From contig JAQURN010000044.1 of NCBI GenBank assembly GCA_028715585.1, forward strand, positions 1 through 9,069: DNA of 9,069 bases, given 5' to 3'. Shown here piece by piece: positions 1 to 6,039 of this stretch; positions within the stretch are counted from its first letter, which is position 1; every line of letters starts with the position of its first letter. The notes below the pieces were generated by a model. That model had not been told where the DNA came from and searched no databases. It saw nothing but the letters and a program-made list of their open reading frames with translations. Source of the stretch: Actinomycetota bacterium. GTDB taxonomy: Bacteria > Actinomycetota > Geothermincolia > Fen-727 > JAQURN01. The position numbers and the translations under genes are program-made.

Positions 1-1128
1 GTGGTTGTAAATCCCAAGGTTCTTCTTGAAGAGATGGAGAGTCTTCAGAAAAGGGGTATCTCGTGTGAGAACCTGAAGATAAGCTGTAATTCGCACCTCG
101 TGATGCCATATCATCTTACCTTCGATCACCTTGGGGAGCTGAGCCTGGGAAAGGCGAAGCTGGGAACCACCCACCGGGGGATTGGGCCTGCTTACGCCGA
201 CAAGGCCGATCGCCTGGGGTTGCGGATGCAGGACCTTCTCGATGAGAAAATATTCAGGGAGAAGCTCGATGCCGCTCTTCAAAGAAAGAACGCGATACTT
301 TCTAAAGCGTTTGGCCAGAAACCCTATAGCGTTGATGAGATAGTAAAAGAGTACATGGCGTATGGAAAGAAGCTCACCCCGCACATAGTGGATGCCTCCC
401 TTCTTTTGAGTCAGGCGTTTCATGATGGAAAAAGGGTGCTATTCGAAGGAGCCCAAGGGACGCTTCTCGACCTCGACCATGGGACATACCCCTTTGTTAC
501 TTCCTCTTCACCCACCATAGGAGGAGTTTTTACCGGGACTGGAGTAGGACCGCAGCACGTGGACAAGATAATTGGCGTCACGAAGGCTTATCTCACCCGG
601 GTTGGATACGGGCCCTTTCCAACGGAGCAGAATAATGAGGTGGGCGAGATGATAGGGGAGCGAGGACAGGAGATTGGGACGACGACCGGGAGAAAGAGAA
701 GGTGCGGATGGCTCGATGGAGTTCTCCTCAGGTACGCCACGAGAATAAACGGCATAAATTCCATTGCCCTTACCAAGCTGGACGTGCTTTCTGAATTCGA
801 TACTATCAAGTTCTGTGTTGGGTACTCTTACGGCGGGAAGGTTTACGAGGAATTCCCGCCGCACCAGAGCGTTTTTCACAAGTGCGAGCCACGTTACGTT
901 GAAGTTCCTGGTTGGAAGGTTGACATAAGCGGAGCCAGGGAAAGGGAGGATTTACCCCCACAAGCGATAGAATACGTAGAGTTAATCGAGGAGTTTGCTG
1001 GCGCCCCGGTTGACATGGTCTCGGTTGGCCCCAAGAGAACTCAGACGATTTTGATGGCTGAATGGCTGAAATCGTTGAGGATTCAGGAAGGTCCTTATCT
1101 CCATCTCGAGGATTTCACGGGACCTTGA
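1..1128 (+). CDS. purA: Adenylosuccinate synthetase (PurA), 5' end outside window
   Basis: PurA makes adenylosuccinate from IMP and aspartate using GTP, the first AMP-specific step of purine synthesis, in the cytoplasm. The 375 visible residues match the family from about E. coli residue 73 onward. Recognisable blocks are LGTTHRGIGPAYADK (about 54-68 here), FEGAQGTLLDLDHGTYP (148-164) followed by TSSSP, and the signature GTTTGRKRRCGWLD (226-239), then TKLDVL. The GTG at base 1 is an internal valine codon, not the start: the GTP-binding QWGDEGKGK loop and the catalytic Asp and His near the N terminus lie upstream of the window. The C terminus runs about 25 residues past the conserved VGPKRTQTI. 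The next gene, purD, starts 52 bp downstream on the same strand with no visible terminator, so co-transcription is likely. Identification is secure; only the missing start is unknown. Confidence 0.97.
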   Translation: MVVNPKVLLEEMESLQKRGISCENLKISCNSHLVMPYHLTFDHLGELSLGKAKLGTTHRGIGPAYADKADRLGLRMQDLLDEKIFREKLDAALQRKNAILSKAFGQKPYSVDEIVKEYMAYGKKLTPHIVDASLLLSQAFHDGKRVLFEGAQGTLLDLDHGTYPFVTSSSPTIGGVFTGTGVGPQHVDKIIGVTKAYLTRVGYGPFPTEQNNEVGEMIGERGQEIGTTTGRKRRCGWLDGVLLRYATRINGINSIALTKLDVLSEFDTIKFCVGYSYGGKVYEEFPPHQSVFHKCEPRYVEVPGWKVDISGAREREDLPPQAIEYVELIEEFAGAPVDMVSVGPKRTQTILMAEWLKSLRIQEGPYLHLEDFTGP

Positions 1129-1180
1129 AATTCCCACACTCCTTTGCTCTATTGTTTCAGGAAAGAGAGGAGACAAGCAG

Positions 1181-2470
1181 ATGAAAGTGATGATTGTCGG
1201 TGGGGGGGGGCGCGAGCACGCCCTGGGATGGAAGATTTCCAAGAGCAAAGAGGTTTCGAGCATTATTTTTGTGCCCGGCAATGCCGGAATGGCAGAGCTT
1301 GGCGAATGCGTGAAGGCTGACTCCTCTGACCTGGAGGGCATGCTCAAAATCGCCAAGGATAGGGCGGTGGATTTCGTGGTGGTTGGGCCCGAGGCACCGC
1401 TTGCCGCGGGAATCGTGGACCTCTTCTCTGAAAACGGGCTCAGGGTATTTGGACCTAGGCGGGATGCCGCTCGGATAGAAAGCAGTAAATCTTTTGCCAA
1501 AACCCTCATGGAGAAGTATGGCATCCCAACCCCTAAGGCGCGCACCTTCACTTCTTTTGACGAGGCTGAAGCTTATGTTCGGAAACTAACCCCCCCAGTA
1601 GTGGTCAAGGCGGATGGCTTGGCAGCCGGGAAGGGCGTTACCGTTGCTTTCGATATCGAAACCGCAATCGAGGCGCTTTCCTTTTGCATTATTGAAAAAG
1701 GATTTGGAGACTCGGGTTCGAGGGTAATGGTGGAAGAGTATGTGGAAGGAAAAGAAATTTCGATTCTTTCCCTTACCGATGGAAAAGCGCTTGCTCACAT
1801 GTCGCCTTCTCAAGACCACAAGAGGGCATTTGATGGAGACGAAGGTCCCAATACGGGGGGCATGGGAGCCTATTCTCCTGTTCCTTTCCTCGATTCTGAA
1901 ACAGAGGCGTTCATACATAGCTCGGTCATGGAGGCGACGGTGAGGGCACTGGAAGCCGAAGGTTCAACTTACAGGGGTGTTCTCTACGGGGGGCTCATGC
2001 TCACTGAGGAATCCCCCAAGGTGTTGGAATTTAACGTGCGATTTGGGGACCCTGAGACACAAGCTATACTTCCAAGGCTTGAAAGTGACCTATTGGATGG
2101 AATGCTTGCCACCCTCGAAGGCACTATCGCAAACTACGATATGAGGTGGTCAAGCGATTACTGCATATGCGTGGTCATAGCTTCGGGGGGCTATCCGGGA
2201 AGCTACTCTACGGGTATTCCCATAAAGGGAATCAAGGCTGCCTCGGCTGACCCCAAGGTCGAGATATTTCACGCGGGAACCGCTATTGAGGATGGAAAAC
2301 TCGTGACCGCTGGGGGGAGGGTACTAAATGTGGTGGCTCTTGGAGGCGACATCGAAGAGGCGCGAGGCCTTGCATACGAATCGGTCAGAATGATTAGCTT
2401 TGAGGGAATGCACTACCGCAGTGACATTGGGAAAGACGCCTTTGCTCTCGACTCTGAGGCAAAGATGTAA
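1181..2470 (+). CDS. purD: Phosphoribosylamine-glycine ligase (GAR synthetase, PurD)
   Basis: PurD joins phosphoribosylamine and glycine with ATP to give GAR, the second step of IMP synthesis. The 429-residue protein is the usual full length for a monofunctional PurD. It has the N-terminal domain (MIVGGGGREHALGWK, 4-18; VVVGPEAPLAAG, 66-77), an ATP-grasp core (VVKADGLAAGKGV, 141-153; VMVEEYVEGKEIS, 182-194; DEGPNTGGMGAY, 220-231) and the family signature RFGDPETQ (287-294) with a C-terminal domain to about 425. The ATG at 1181 is well supported: a GAGAGGAGA Shine-Dalgarno lies about 8 bp upstream and the Rossmann-like motif begins right after it. The glycine-rich loop is encoded by a run of nine G (1202-1210). 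It sits between purA and purE, as part of a purine operon. No truncation or missing key motif is seen. Confidence 0.98.
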   Translation: MKVMIVGGGGREHALGWKISKSKEVSSIIFVPGNAGMAELGECVKADSSDLEGMLKIAKDRAVDFVVVGPEAPLAAGIVDLFSENGLRVFGPRRDAARIESSKSFAKTLMEKYGIPTPKARTFTSFDEAEAYVRKLTPPVVVKADGLAAGKGVTVAFDIETAIEALSFCIIEKGFGDSGSRVMVEEYVEGKEISILSLTDGKALAHMSPSQDHKRAFDGDEGPNTGGMGAYSPVPFLDSETEAFIHSSVMEATVRALEAEGSTYRGVLYGGLMLTEESPKVLEFNVRFGDPETQAILPRLESDLLDGMLATLEGTIANYDMRWSSDYCICVVIASGGYPGSYSTGIPIKGIKAASADPKVEIFHAGTAIEDGKLVTAGGRVLNVVALGGDIEEARGLAYESVRMISFEGMHYRSDIGKDAFALDSEAKM

Positions 2471-2490
2471 AGAAGGGAGAGGACAAAGGA

Positions 2491-2937
2491 ATGAAGGTTT
2501 TAGTGCTTGCCGGCAGCGAGAGCGATTTGGGCAAGCTCGAGGAGTGCAGGTCCATGCTCGAAAAACTTGGAATATCCTCGTCATGGGTGGTTGCTTCGGC
2601 TCACCGCTCTCCAGGGAAGGTGATTTCCGAGGTGAAGAAGGCGGAAGAAGCTGGTGCGGAGGTTATAATCGCTCTTGCAGGAATGAGTGCCCATCTTCCG
2701 GGCGTGGTTGCCTCTTATACCAACCTTCCAGTGATAGGGGTGCCACTGGACAGTGGGATGCCAGGTGGAATAGACGCGCTTCTTTCCATGGCGCAGATGC
2801 CGACCGGTACACCGGTGGCTTGCGTCGCGGTTGGAGGAGCCAAGAACGCGGCGGTTCTCGCCGCAAGGATACTTTCCCTCAAGCATAAGGATATTGCCAC
2901 CAGGCTCAAGGAGTACCGAGACGAGATTGCCAAGTGA
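2491..2937 (+). CDS. purE: N5-carboxyaminoimidazole ribonucleotide mutase (PurE)
   Basis: PurE moves the carboxyl group of N5-CAIR to carbon 4 to give CAIR; the N5-CAIR is normally made by PurK. Visible motifs are the phosphate-binding loop GSESD (8-12), SAHRSP (36-41, with His38 matching the catalytic His45 of E. coli), AHLPGVVA (67-74), PVIGVP (80-85) and DALLSMAQMPTGTPVA (95-110). The loop before AHLPG reads AGMS rather than the AGGA seen in E. coli, a variant I associate with archaeal-type PurE proteins. The SAHR and AHLPG motifs favour class I (mutase) over the class II AIR carboxylase of animals. At 148 residues it is slightly short because the C-terminal tail is reduced. ATG at 2491 follows GGGAGAGG (2475-2482) and starts 20 bp after purD. 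No purK lies next to it. Confidence 0.96.
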   Translation: MKVLVLAGSESDLGKLEECRSMLEKLGISSSWVVASAHRSPGKVISEVKKAEEAGAEVIIALAGMSAHLPGVVASYTNLPVIGVPLDSGMPGGIDALLSMAQMPTGTPVACVAVGGAKNAAVLAARILSLKHKDIATRLKEYRDEIAK

Positions 2938-2973
2938 GATAACAGCTTTGTTACCTTTAGGATGTGAGATAGC

Positions 2974-4284
2974 TTGATAGATAGATACACCCTTCCCCGC
3001 ATGGGAAAAATCTGGAGCGAAGAAGAAAAAATGGGGAATTGGCTTCGCATTGAGGTGCTCGCGTGCGAGGCCATGGCTAAGAATGGGCTTATCCCTCCCG
3101 ATGCCTTAAAAGCCATCAAACAGAGGGCGAGGTTCGACCCAGAGAGAGTCAAAGAGATAGAGAAGCGCACTCGCCACGATGTCGTCGCGTTTATTGAAAA
3201 CGTTTCTGAAAACGTGGGCGAGGAAGGGCGTTTTTTGCACTTTGGTCTCACCTCCTCGGATATTCTCGATACTGGTTTGGCTCTCCAGACGCGAGATGCC
3301 ATCCAGATAATCATCGAAGACACTCTCGAGTTGCTCAAGGTTCTCAAGGAAAAAGCTTTTGAGTATCGGGGGACGCAAATGATGGGGAGGACGCATGGTG
3401 TCCATGCTGAACCCACCACTTTCGGTGCGAAGCTTGCCGTGTGGGCTTTCGAGACGAGGAGGAACCTTGATCGTCTAGTTCACGCTATGGAGGCGGTGAG
3501 CTATGGGAAGCTCTCCGGAGCGGTTGGAACCTATGGAAGCGTGAGTCCCGACGTAGAGAAGTATGTGTGTGAGAAGCTGTCGCTGAAGCCGGCGGAGGCT
3601 TCCAGCCAGATTCTCCAGAGAGATAGGCACGCGGAGTACCTGTGTGCTCTCGCCATCGCGGCGGGCTCTCTCGAAAAGTTCGCCACCGAGATTCGAAACC
3701 TCCAGCGCACGGAAATTTCCGAGGCAGGAGAGCCTTTCCGCAAGGGGCAAACGGGTTCCTCAGCGATGCCCCATAAGAGAAATCCCATAATATGCGAGCG
3801 AATTTGTGGCCTTGCTCGCGTGGTTCGTGGGAACGCGATGGTTGGGCTTCAGAATATGGCTTTATGGCACGAAAGAGACATAAGCCACTCCTCCGCCGAG
3901 AGGGTGATACTTCCAGATAGCACCGCGCTTGTTGACTATATAGCGGTAAAATTCATTGAGGTTATGAGGAACCTGAGGGTTTATCCTGAACGGATGCGCG
4001 AAAACATAGACATGACGAATGGCCTCGTATTTTCAGAAAAGGTTTTACTTTCGCTCATCAAAAAAGGGCTTACGCGCCAGGAGGCATACGAGATTGTTCA
4101 GCGAAATGCCATGCGAGCGTCTGAAGGGGAAGGCAATTTCAAAGAAATGCTTCTCCGCGATGAAGAAGTGAGAGAGCACCTCGATCTACCCGAGATAGAG
4201 GCTTGTTTCGATGTCGGGGAGGCCCTTTCTAACATATCCGCTATATTTGAACGTCTCGAGGCTTTGAGCACAGAGCTTCCGTAA
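2974..4284 (+). CDS. purB: Adenylosuccinate lyase (PurB), TTG start
   Basis: PurB releases fumarate from SAICAR and from adenylosuccinate, so it serves both IMP synthesis and the PurA product. It belongs to the fumarase/aspartase superfamily and works as a homotetramer. The 436 residues include TRHDVVAF (66-73, His68), GRFLHFGLTSSD (85-96, His89), GRTHGVHAEP (138-147, His141) and the superfamily signature GSSAMPHKRNP (261-271) with catalytic Ser263. These histidine positions equal those of B. subtilis PurB (68, 89, 141), which supports the chosen start. That start is TTG, giving MIDRYTLPRMGKIW, a typical PurB N terminus. Its Shine-Dalgarno is weak (AGGA at 2959-2962, 11 bp upstream). It lies 36 bp after purE and 38 bp before the preferred purS start. 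All active-site motifs are intact. Confidence 0.98.
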   Translation: MIDRYTLPRMGKIWSEEEKMGNWLRIEVLACEAMAKNGLIPPDALKAIKQRARFDPERVKEIEKRTRHDVVAFIENVSENVGEEGRFLHFGLTSSDILDTGLALQTRDAIQIIIEDTLELLKVLKEKAFEYRGTQMMGRTHGVHAEPTTFGAKLAVWAFETRRNLDRLVHAMEAVSYGKLSGAVGTYGSVSPDVEKYVCEKLSLKPAEASSQILQRDRHAEYLCALAIAAGSLEKFATEIRNLQRTEISEAGEPFRKGQTGSSAMPHKRNPIICERICGLARVVRGNAMVGLQNMALWHERDISHSSAERVILPDSTALVDYIAVKFIEVMRNLRVYPERMRENIDMTNGLVFSEKVLLSLIKKGLTRQEAYEIVQRNAMRASEGEGNFKEMLLRDEEVREHLDLPEIEACFDVGEALSNISAIFERLEALSTELP

Positions 4285-4311
4285 GTGTTTCGTTCCAGAG
4301 CGCCAAGACAA

Positions 4312-4316
4312 GGAGG
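4312..4316 (+). promoter_or_regulatory. Shine-Dalgarno that sets the purS start
   Basis: AAGGAGG ends at 4316 and directly abuts the ATG at 4317, leaving no spacer, so efficient initiation at that ATG is unlikely. The in-frame TTG at 4323 is 6 bp downstream, close to ideal spacing, and gives the family-typical N terminus MARARVHI. This argues for TTG 4323 as the purS start. Confidence 0.75.
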
Positions 4317-4322
4317 ATGAAA

Positions 4323-4568
4323 TTGGCGAGGGCTAGAGTGCATATAAGATTGAAGGAGGGAATACTCGACCCCCAGGGCAAAGCAACTCTGGGAGCCCTC
4401 AAATCCTTGGGTTATGAGGAGGTCAAGGATGTAAGGGTTGGAAAGTACATAGAGATGGAATTGGAGAATGGCAGCAAGAAGCAACTCGAATCCAGGGTCA
4501 ATGAAATGTGCGAGCGTCTTCTTGCAAATCCAATAATCGAGGATTACTGGTTGGAGGTAGAGGACTAG
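4323..4568 (+). CDS. purS: FGAM synthetase subunit PurS, TTG start
   Basis: PurS is the small structural subunit that bridges PurQ (glutaminase) and the small form of PurL to make formylglycinamidine ribonucleotide. From the TTG at 4323 the product is 81 residues, the usual size. The hallmark motif is LKEGILDPQGKATLGALKSL near the N terminus; the usual forms read LKpGVLDPQGkAv. The C terminus (CERLLANPIIEDYWLEVED) is also typical. An in-frame ATG at 4317 would add two residues (MK) but touches the Shine-Dalgarno with no spacing, so TTG is preferred. The stop TAG shares its last G with the GTG start of purQ, giving a one-base overlap that suggests coupled translation and balanced subunits. The presence of PurS implies that the genome encodes a small PurL elsewhere. 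Confidence 0.95.
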   Translation: MARARVHIRLKEGILDPQGKATLGALKSLGYEEVKDVRVGKYIEMELENGSKKQLESRVNEMCERLLANPIIEDYWLEVED

Positions 4569-5269
4569 TGCATTTCGGGGTTGTAGTTTTTCCAGGGTCC
4601 AATTGCGATGGGGATTGCTATTACGTCATTAAGGATGTCTTGGGGAAGGATGTTGACTATGTATGGCATAAATCCACCGATGTTAGTAGGTTTGATTGCC
4701 TTGTTTTGCCGGGTGGTTCTTCCTATGGCGACTATCTCCGCACAGGGGCGATAGCGCGTTTTTCACCTGTTGTGGAAGCAATAAGGCGCTTTGCCGAGGG
4801 TGGTGGGCTGGTAGTTGGAATAGGCAATGGGTTTCAGATACTTCTCGAATCGGGGCTCCTTCCCGGGGCGATGATGCGAAACAGAGGGCTCAAGTTCATA
4901 TGCCGCTTCGTTAATATCAGGGTTGAGAACGCATGCGCGCCCTGGACTTCCATGGCAAAAACTGGTCAAGTTTTGAGAATCCCAATCGCGCACAATGAAG
5001 GGAATTACCAGGCCCCCCCGGACGTCCTAGAAAAAATGGAAGAAAGAGGGCAGATTATCTTTCGCTATTGCTCGCCCGAAGGGGAAGTGTCGGATGAATT
5101 CAACCCGAACGGCGCTATTGGGAATATCGCGGGCATCACGAATGAGGAAGGGAATGTTTTGGGCTTGATGCCTCATCCAGAGAGGGCTTCCGAGGAAATT
5201 CTGGGTTCCTCTGATGGGCTTTTTATATGGGATTCAATCCTCGCAAAACTCGAAGGGAACACTAAATGA
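4568..5269 (+). CDS. purQ: FGAM synthetase glutaminase subunit PurQ, nucleophile Cys replaced by Gly
   Basis: PurQ is a class I (triad) glutamine amidotransferase that supplies ammonia to PurL. The GTG at 4568 is chosen because the family motif starts at once (VHFGVVVFPGSNCD), it overlaps the purS stop, and GGAGG (4553-4557) lies 10 bp upstream; an ATG further upstream at 4508 would add 20 unrelated residues read from within purS. The 233 residues carry PGSNCD (9-14), SYGDYLRTGAIARFSPV (52-68), NGFQILLESGLLPG (87-100), LKFICR (108-113), HNEGNY (142-147) and MPHPER (201-206) with triad His203 and Glu205. The nucleophile position is abnormal: residue 86 is Gly (GGC, 4823-4825) in GIGNGFQ, where the family has GICNGFQ. 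Position 51 is Ser in GGSSYGD, where the family has GGFSYGD. Glutaminase activity is therefore predicted lost unless the base is an error. The subunit could still hold the PurLSQ complex together with free ammonia as nitrogen source. Confidence 0.95.
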   Translation: MHFGVVVFPGSNCDGDCYYVIKDVLGKDVDYVWHKSTDVSRFDCLVLPGGSSYGDYLRTGAIARFSPVVEAIRRFAEGGGLVVGIGNGFQILLESGLLPGAMMRNRGLKFICRFVNIRVENACAPWTSMAKTGQVLRIPIAHNEGNYQAPPDVLEKMEERGQIIFRYCSPEGEVSDEFNPNGAIGNIAGITNEEGNVLGLMPHPERASEEILGSSDGLFIWDSILAKLEGNTK

Positions 5270-5305
5270 GAATTTCTTTTCCTCTCTTGTGCAGGCTTTC
5301 TTGGA

Positions 5306-5334
5306 TGCCTCACCTGGAAATTGATTTAGAGGCA
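5306..5334 (+). repeat. Inverted repeat covering the ribosome binding site of the PHP gene
   Basis: TGCCTC (5306-5311) is exactly complementary to GAGGCA (5329-5334), separated by 17 nt. The right arm contains the AGAGG Shine-Dalgarno (5328-5332) for the TTG at 5340, so the hairpin could hide the ribosome binding site. An alternative short pairing, AGGC (5293-5296) with GCCT (5307-5310), would compete for the left arm. Six base pairs with a long loop is weak, and chance is quite possible. Confidence 0.25.
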
Positions 5335-5339
5335 GCCCG

Positions 5340-6023
5340 TTGAAGGTGGATTTTCACGTCCATTCTCTATATTCCCCCGACTCTGTAGTGGATTTCGACT
5401 CGCTTGTTCGCACCTGCAAGGAGCGGGGGATAGATGCGGTTGCCATCATGGACCATGATGTGGTTGAAGGCGCGTTCGCGTTTGCGGAAAAGGCGCAGGA
5501 GATGAGGTTGGAGGGAAAGTGGGCTCCGAGGATACTGATTGGCGAGGAAGTCCGCACAAAAGGCGGTGAGATTTGTGGGCTATTTTTGAAAGAGAAGGTA
5601 CCTCGCCATTTGTCCCCCCGCGAGACGATGGAGCTCATCCGATTGCAGGGAGGGCTCGTGTATGTGCCGCACCCCTTCGATCTGTTGAAGCTCAAAAGGC
5701 TCAAATCTCGTGAACTTGCCGAGTTGTCTGACCTAATTGACATCATCGAGGTTTTCAATGGGAAGCCGCGCTTTCCCCTTGCTAACTTACTTGCCCGAAG
5801 GTTCGTCCGACATCACCATTTCCTTTGCGCTGCCGGGAGCGACTCTCATGAGCCAACGAAGATAGGCACGTCTTTCGTCGAGGTGGAAGATTTCAATTCT
5901 CCCCAAGAGCTCCTTTCGAATCTCGAGGGGGGGAGGATTTCGGGGAAGTTATATTGCCCACTCGATAGCGCCTTTAGACGCCTTTGGAAGGTTGCTTTGG
6001 CAGAGAAAAAGAAAACTCCTTGA
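5340..6023 (+). CDS. PHP-domain metal-dependent phosphoesterase, TTG start
   Basis: This 227-residue protein is a PHP (polymerase and histidinol phosphatase) domain hydrolase, likely a cytoplasmic phosphoesterase with a multinuclear metal site. The metal ligands are visible in order: DFHVHS (4-9, His6 and His8), MDHD (37-40, Asp38 and His39), GEEV (68-71, Glu69), PHPFD (110-114, His111), EVFNGK (137-142) and GSDSHEP (166-172, Asp168 and His170). It consists of little more than the PHP domain, as in small stand-alone PHP proteins such as the YciV/TrpH type, but it lacks their typical insert, so substrate cannot be assigned. The TTG start follows AGAGG (5328-5332) at 7 bp and places the first metal motif at residue 4, as is usual. 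It follows purQ by 70 bp on the same strand with no obvious terminator, so it may share the purine transcript. A role on a nucleotide or nucleotide-derived phosphate would be inference. Confidence 0.88.
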   Translation: MKVDFHVHSLYSPDSVVDFDSLVRTCKERGIDAVAIMDHDVVEGAFAFAEKAQEMRLEGKWAPRILIGEEVRTKGGEICGLFLKEKVPRHLSPRETMELIRLQGGLVYVPHPFDLLKLKRLKSRELAELSDLIDIIEVFNGKPRFPLANLLARRFVRHHHFLCAAGSDSHEPTKIGTSFVEVEDFNSPQELLSNLEGGRISGKLYCPLDSAFRRLWKVALAEKKKTP

Positions 6024-6039
6024 TTTGAAACCCTGTTTG

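Noticed and set aside
1..3. GTG at base 1 as the purA start
   Set aside because: It falls at about residue 73 of the family, after the essential GTP-binding loop. The gene is simply cut by the window edge.
1129..1180. Terminator or regulatory element between purA and purD
   Set aside because: No hairpin with a T-run is visible; the 52 bp hold only the purD ribosome binding site.
982..1551. 189-codon open frame on the minus strand across the purA-purD junction
   Set aside because: It is antisense to two well-conserved genes, with no motif and no Shine-Dalgarno of note.
2400..2888. 162-codon plus-strand frame overlapping the end of purD and most of purE
   Set aside because: It is out of frame with both real genes, rich in Arg, Gly and Cys with no domain; a frame shadow of purE.
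2715..3419. 234-codon open frame on the minus strand across purE and purB
   Set aside because: It spans two conserved genes and the gap between them. Its composition (Ser-rich, no domain) fits an antisense shadow.
4508..4567. ATG start for purQ 20 codons upstream
   Set aside because: The extra residues are the wrong-frame reading of the purS C terminus and match nothing in PurQ. GTG 4568 has a Shine-Dalgarno and begins directly with the conserved N terminus.
6024..6039. Bidirectional terminator between the convergent PHP and zinc-finger genes
   Set aside because: Only 16 bp separate the stops and no inverted repeat is visible there.
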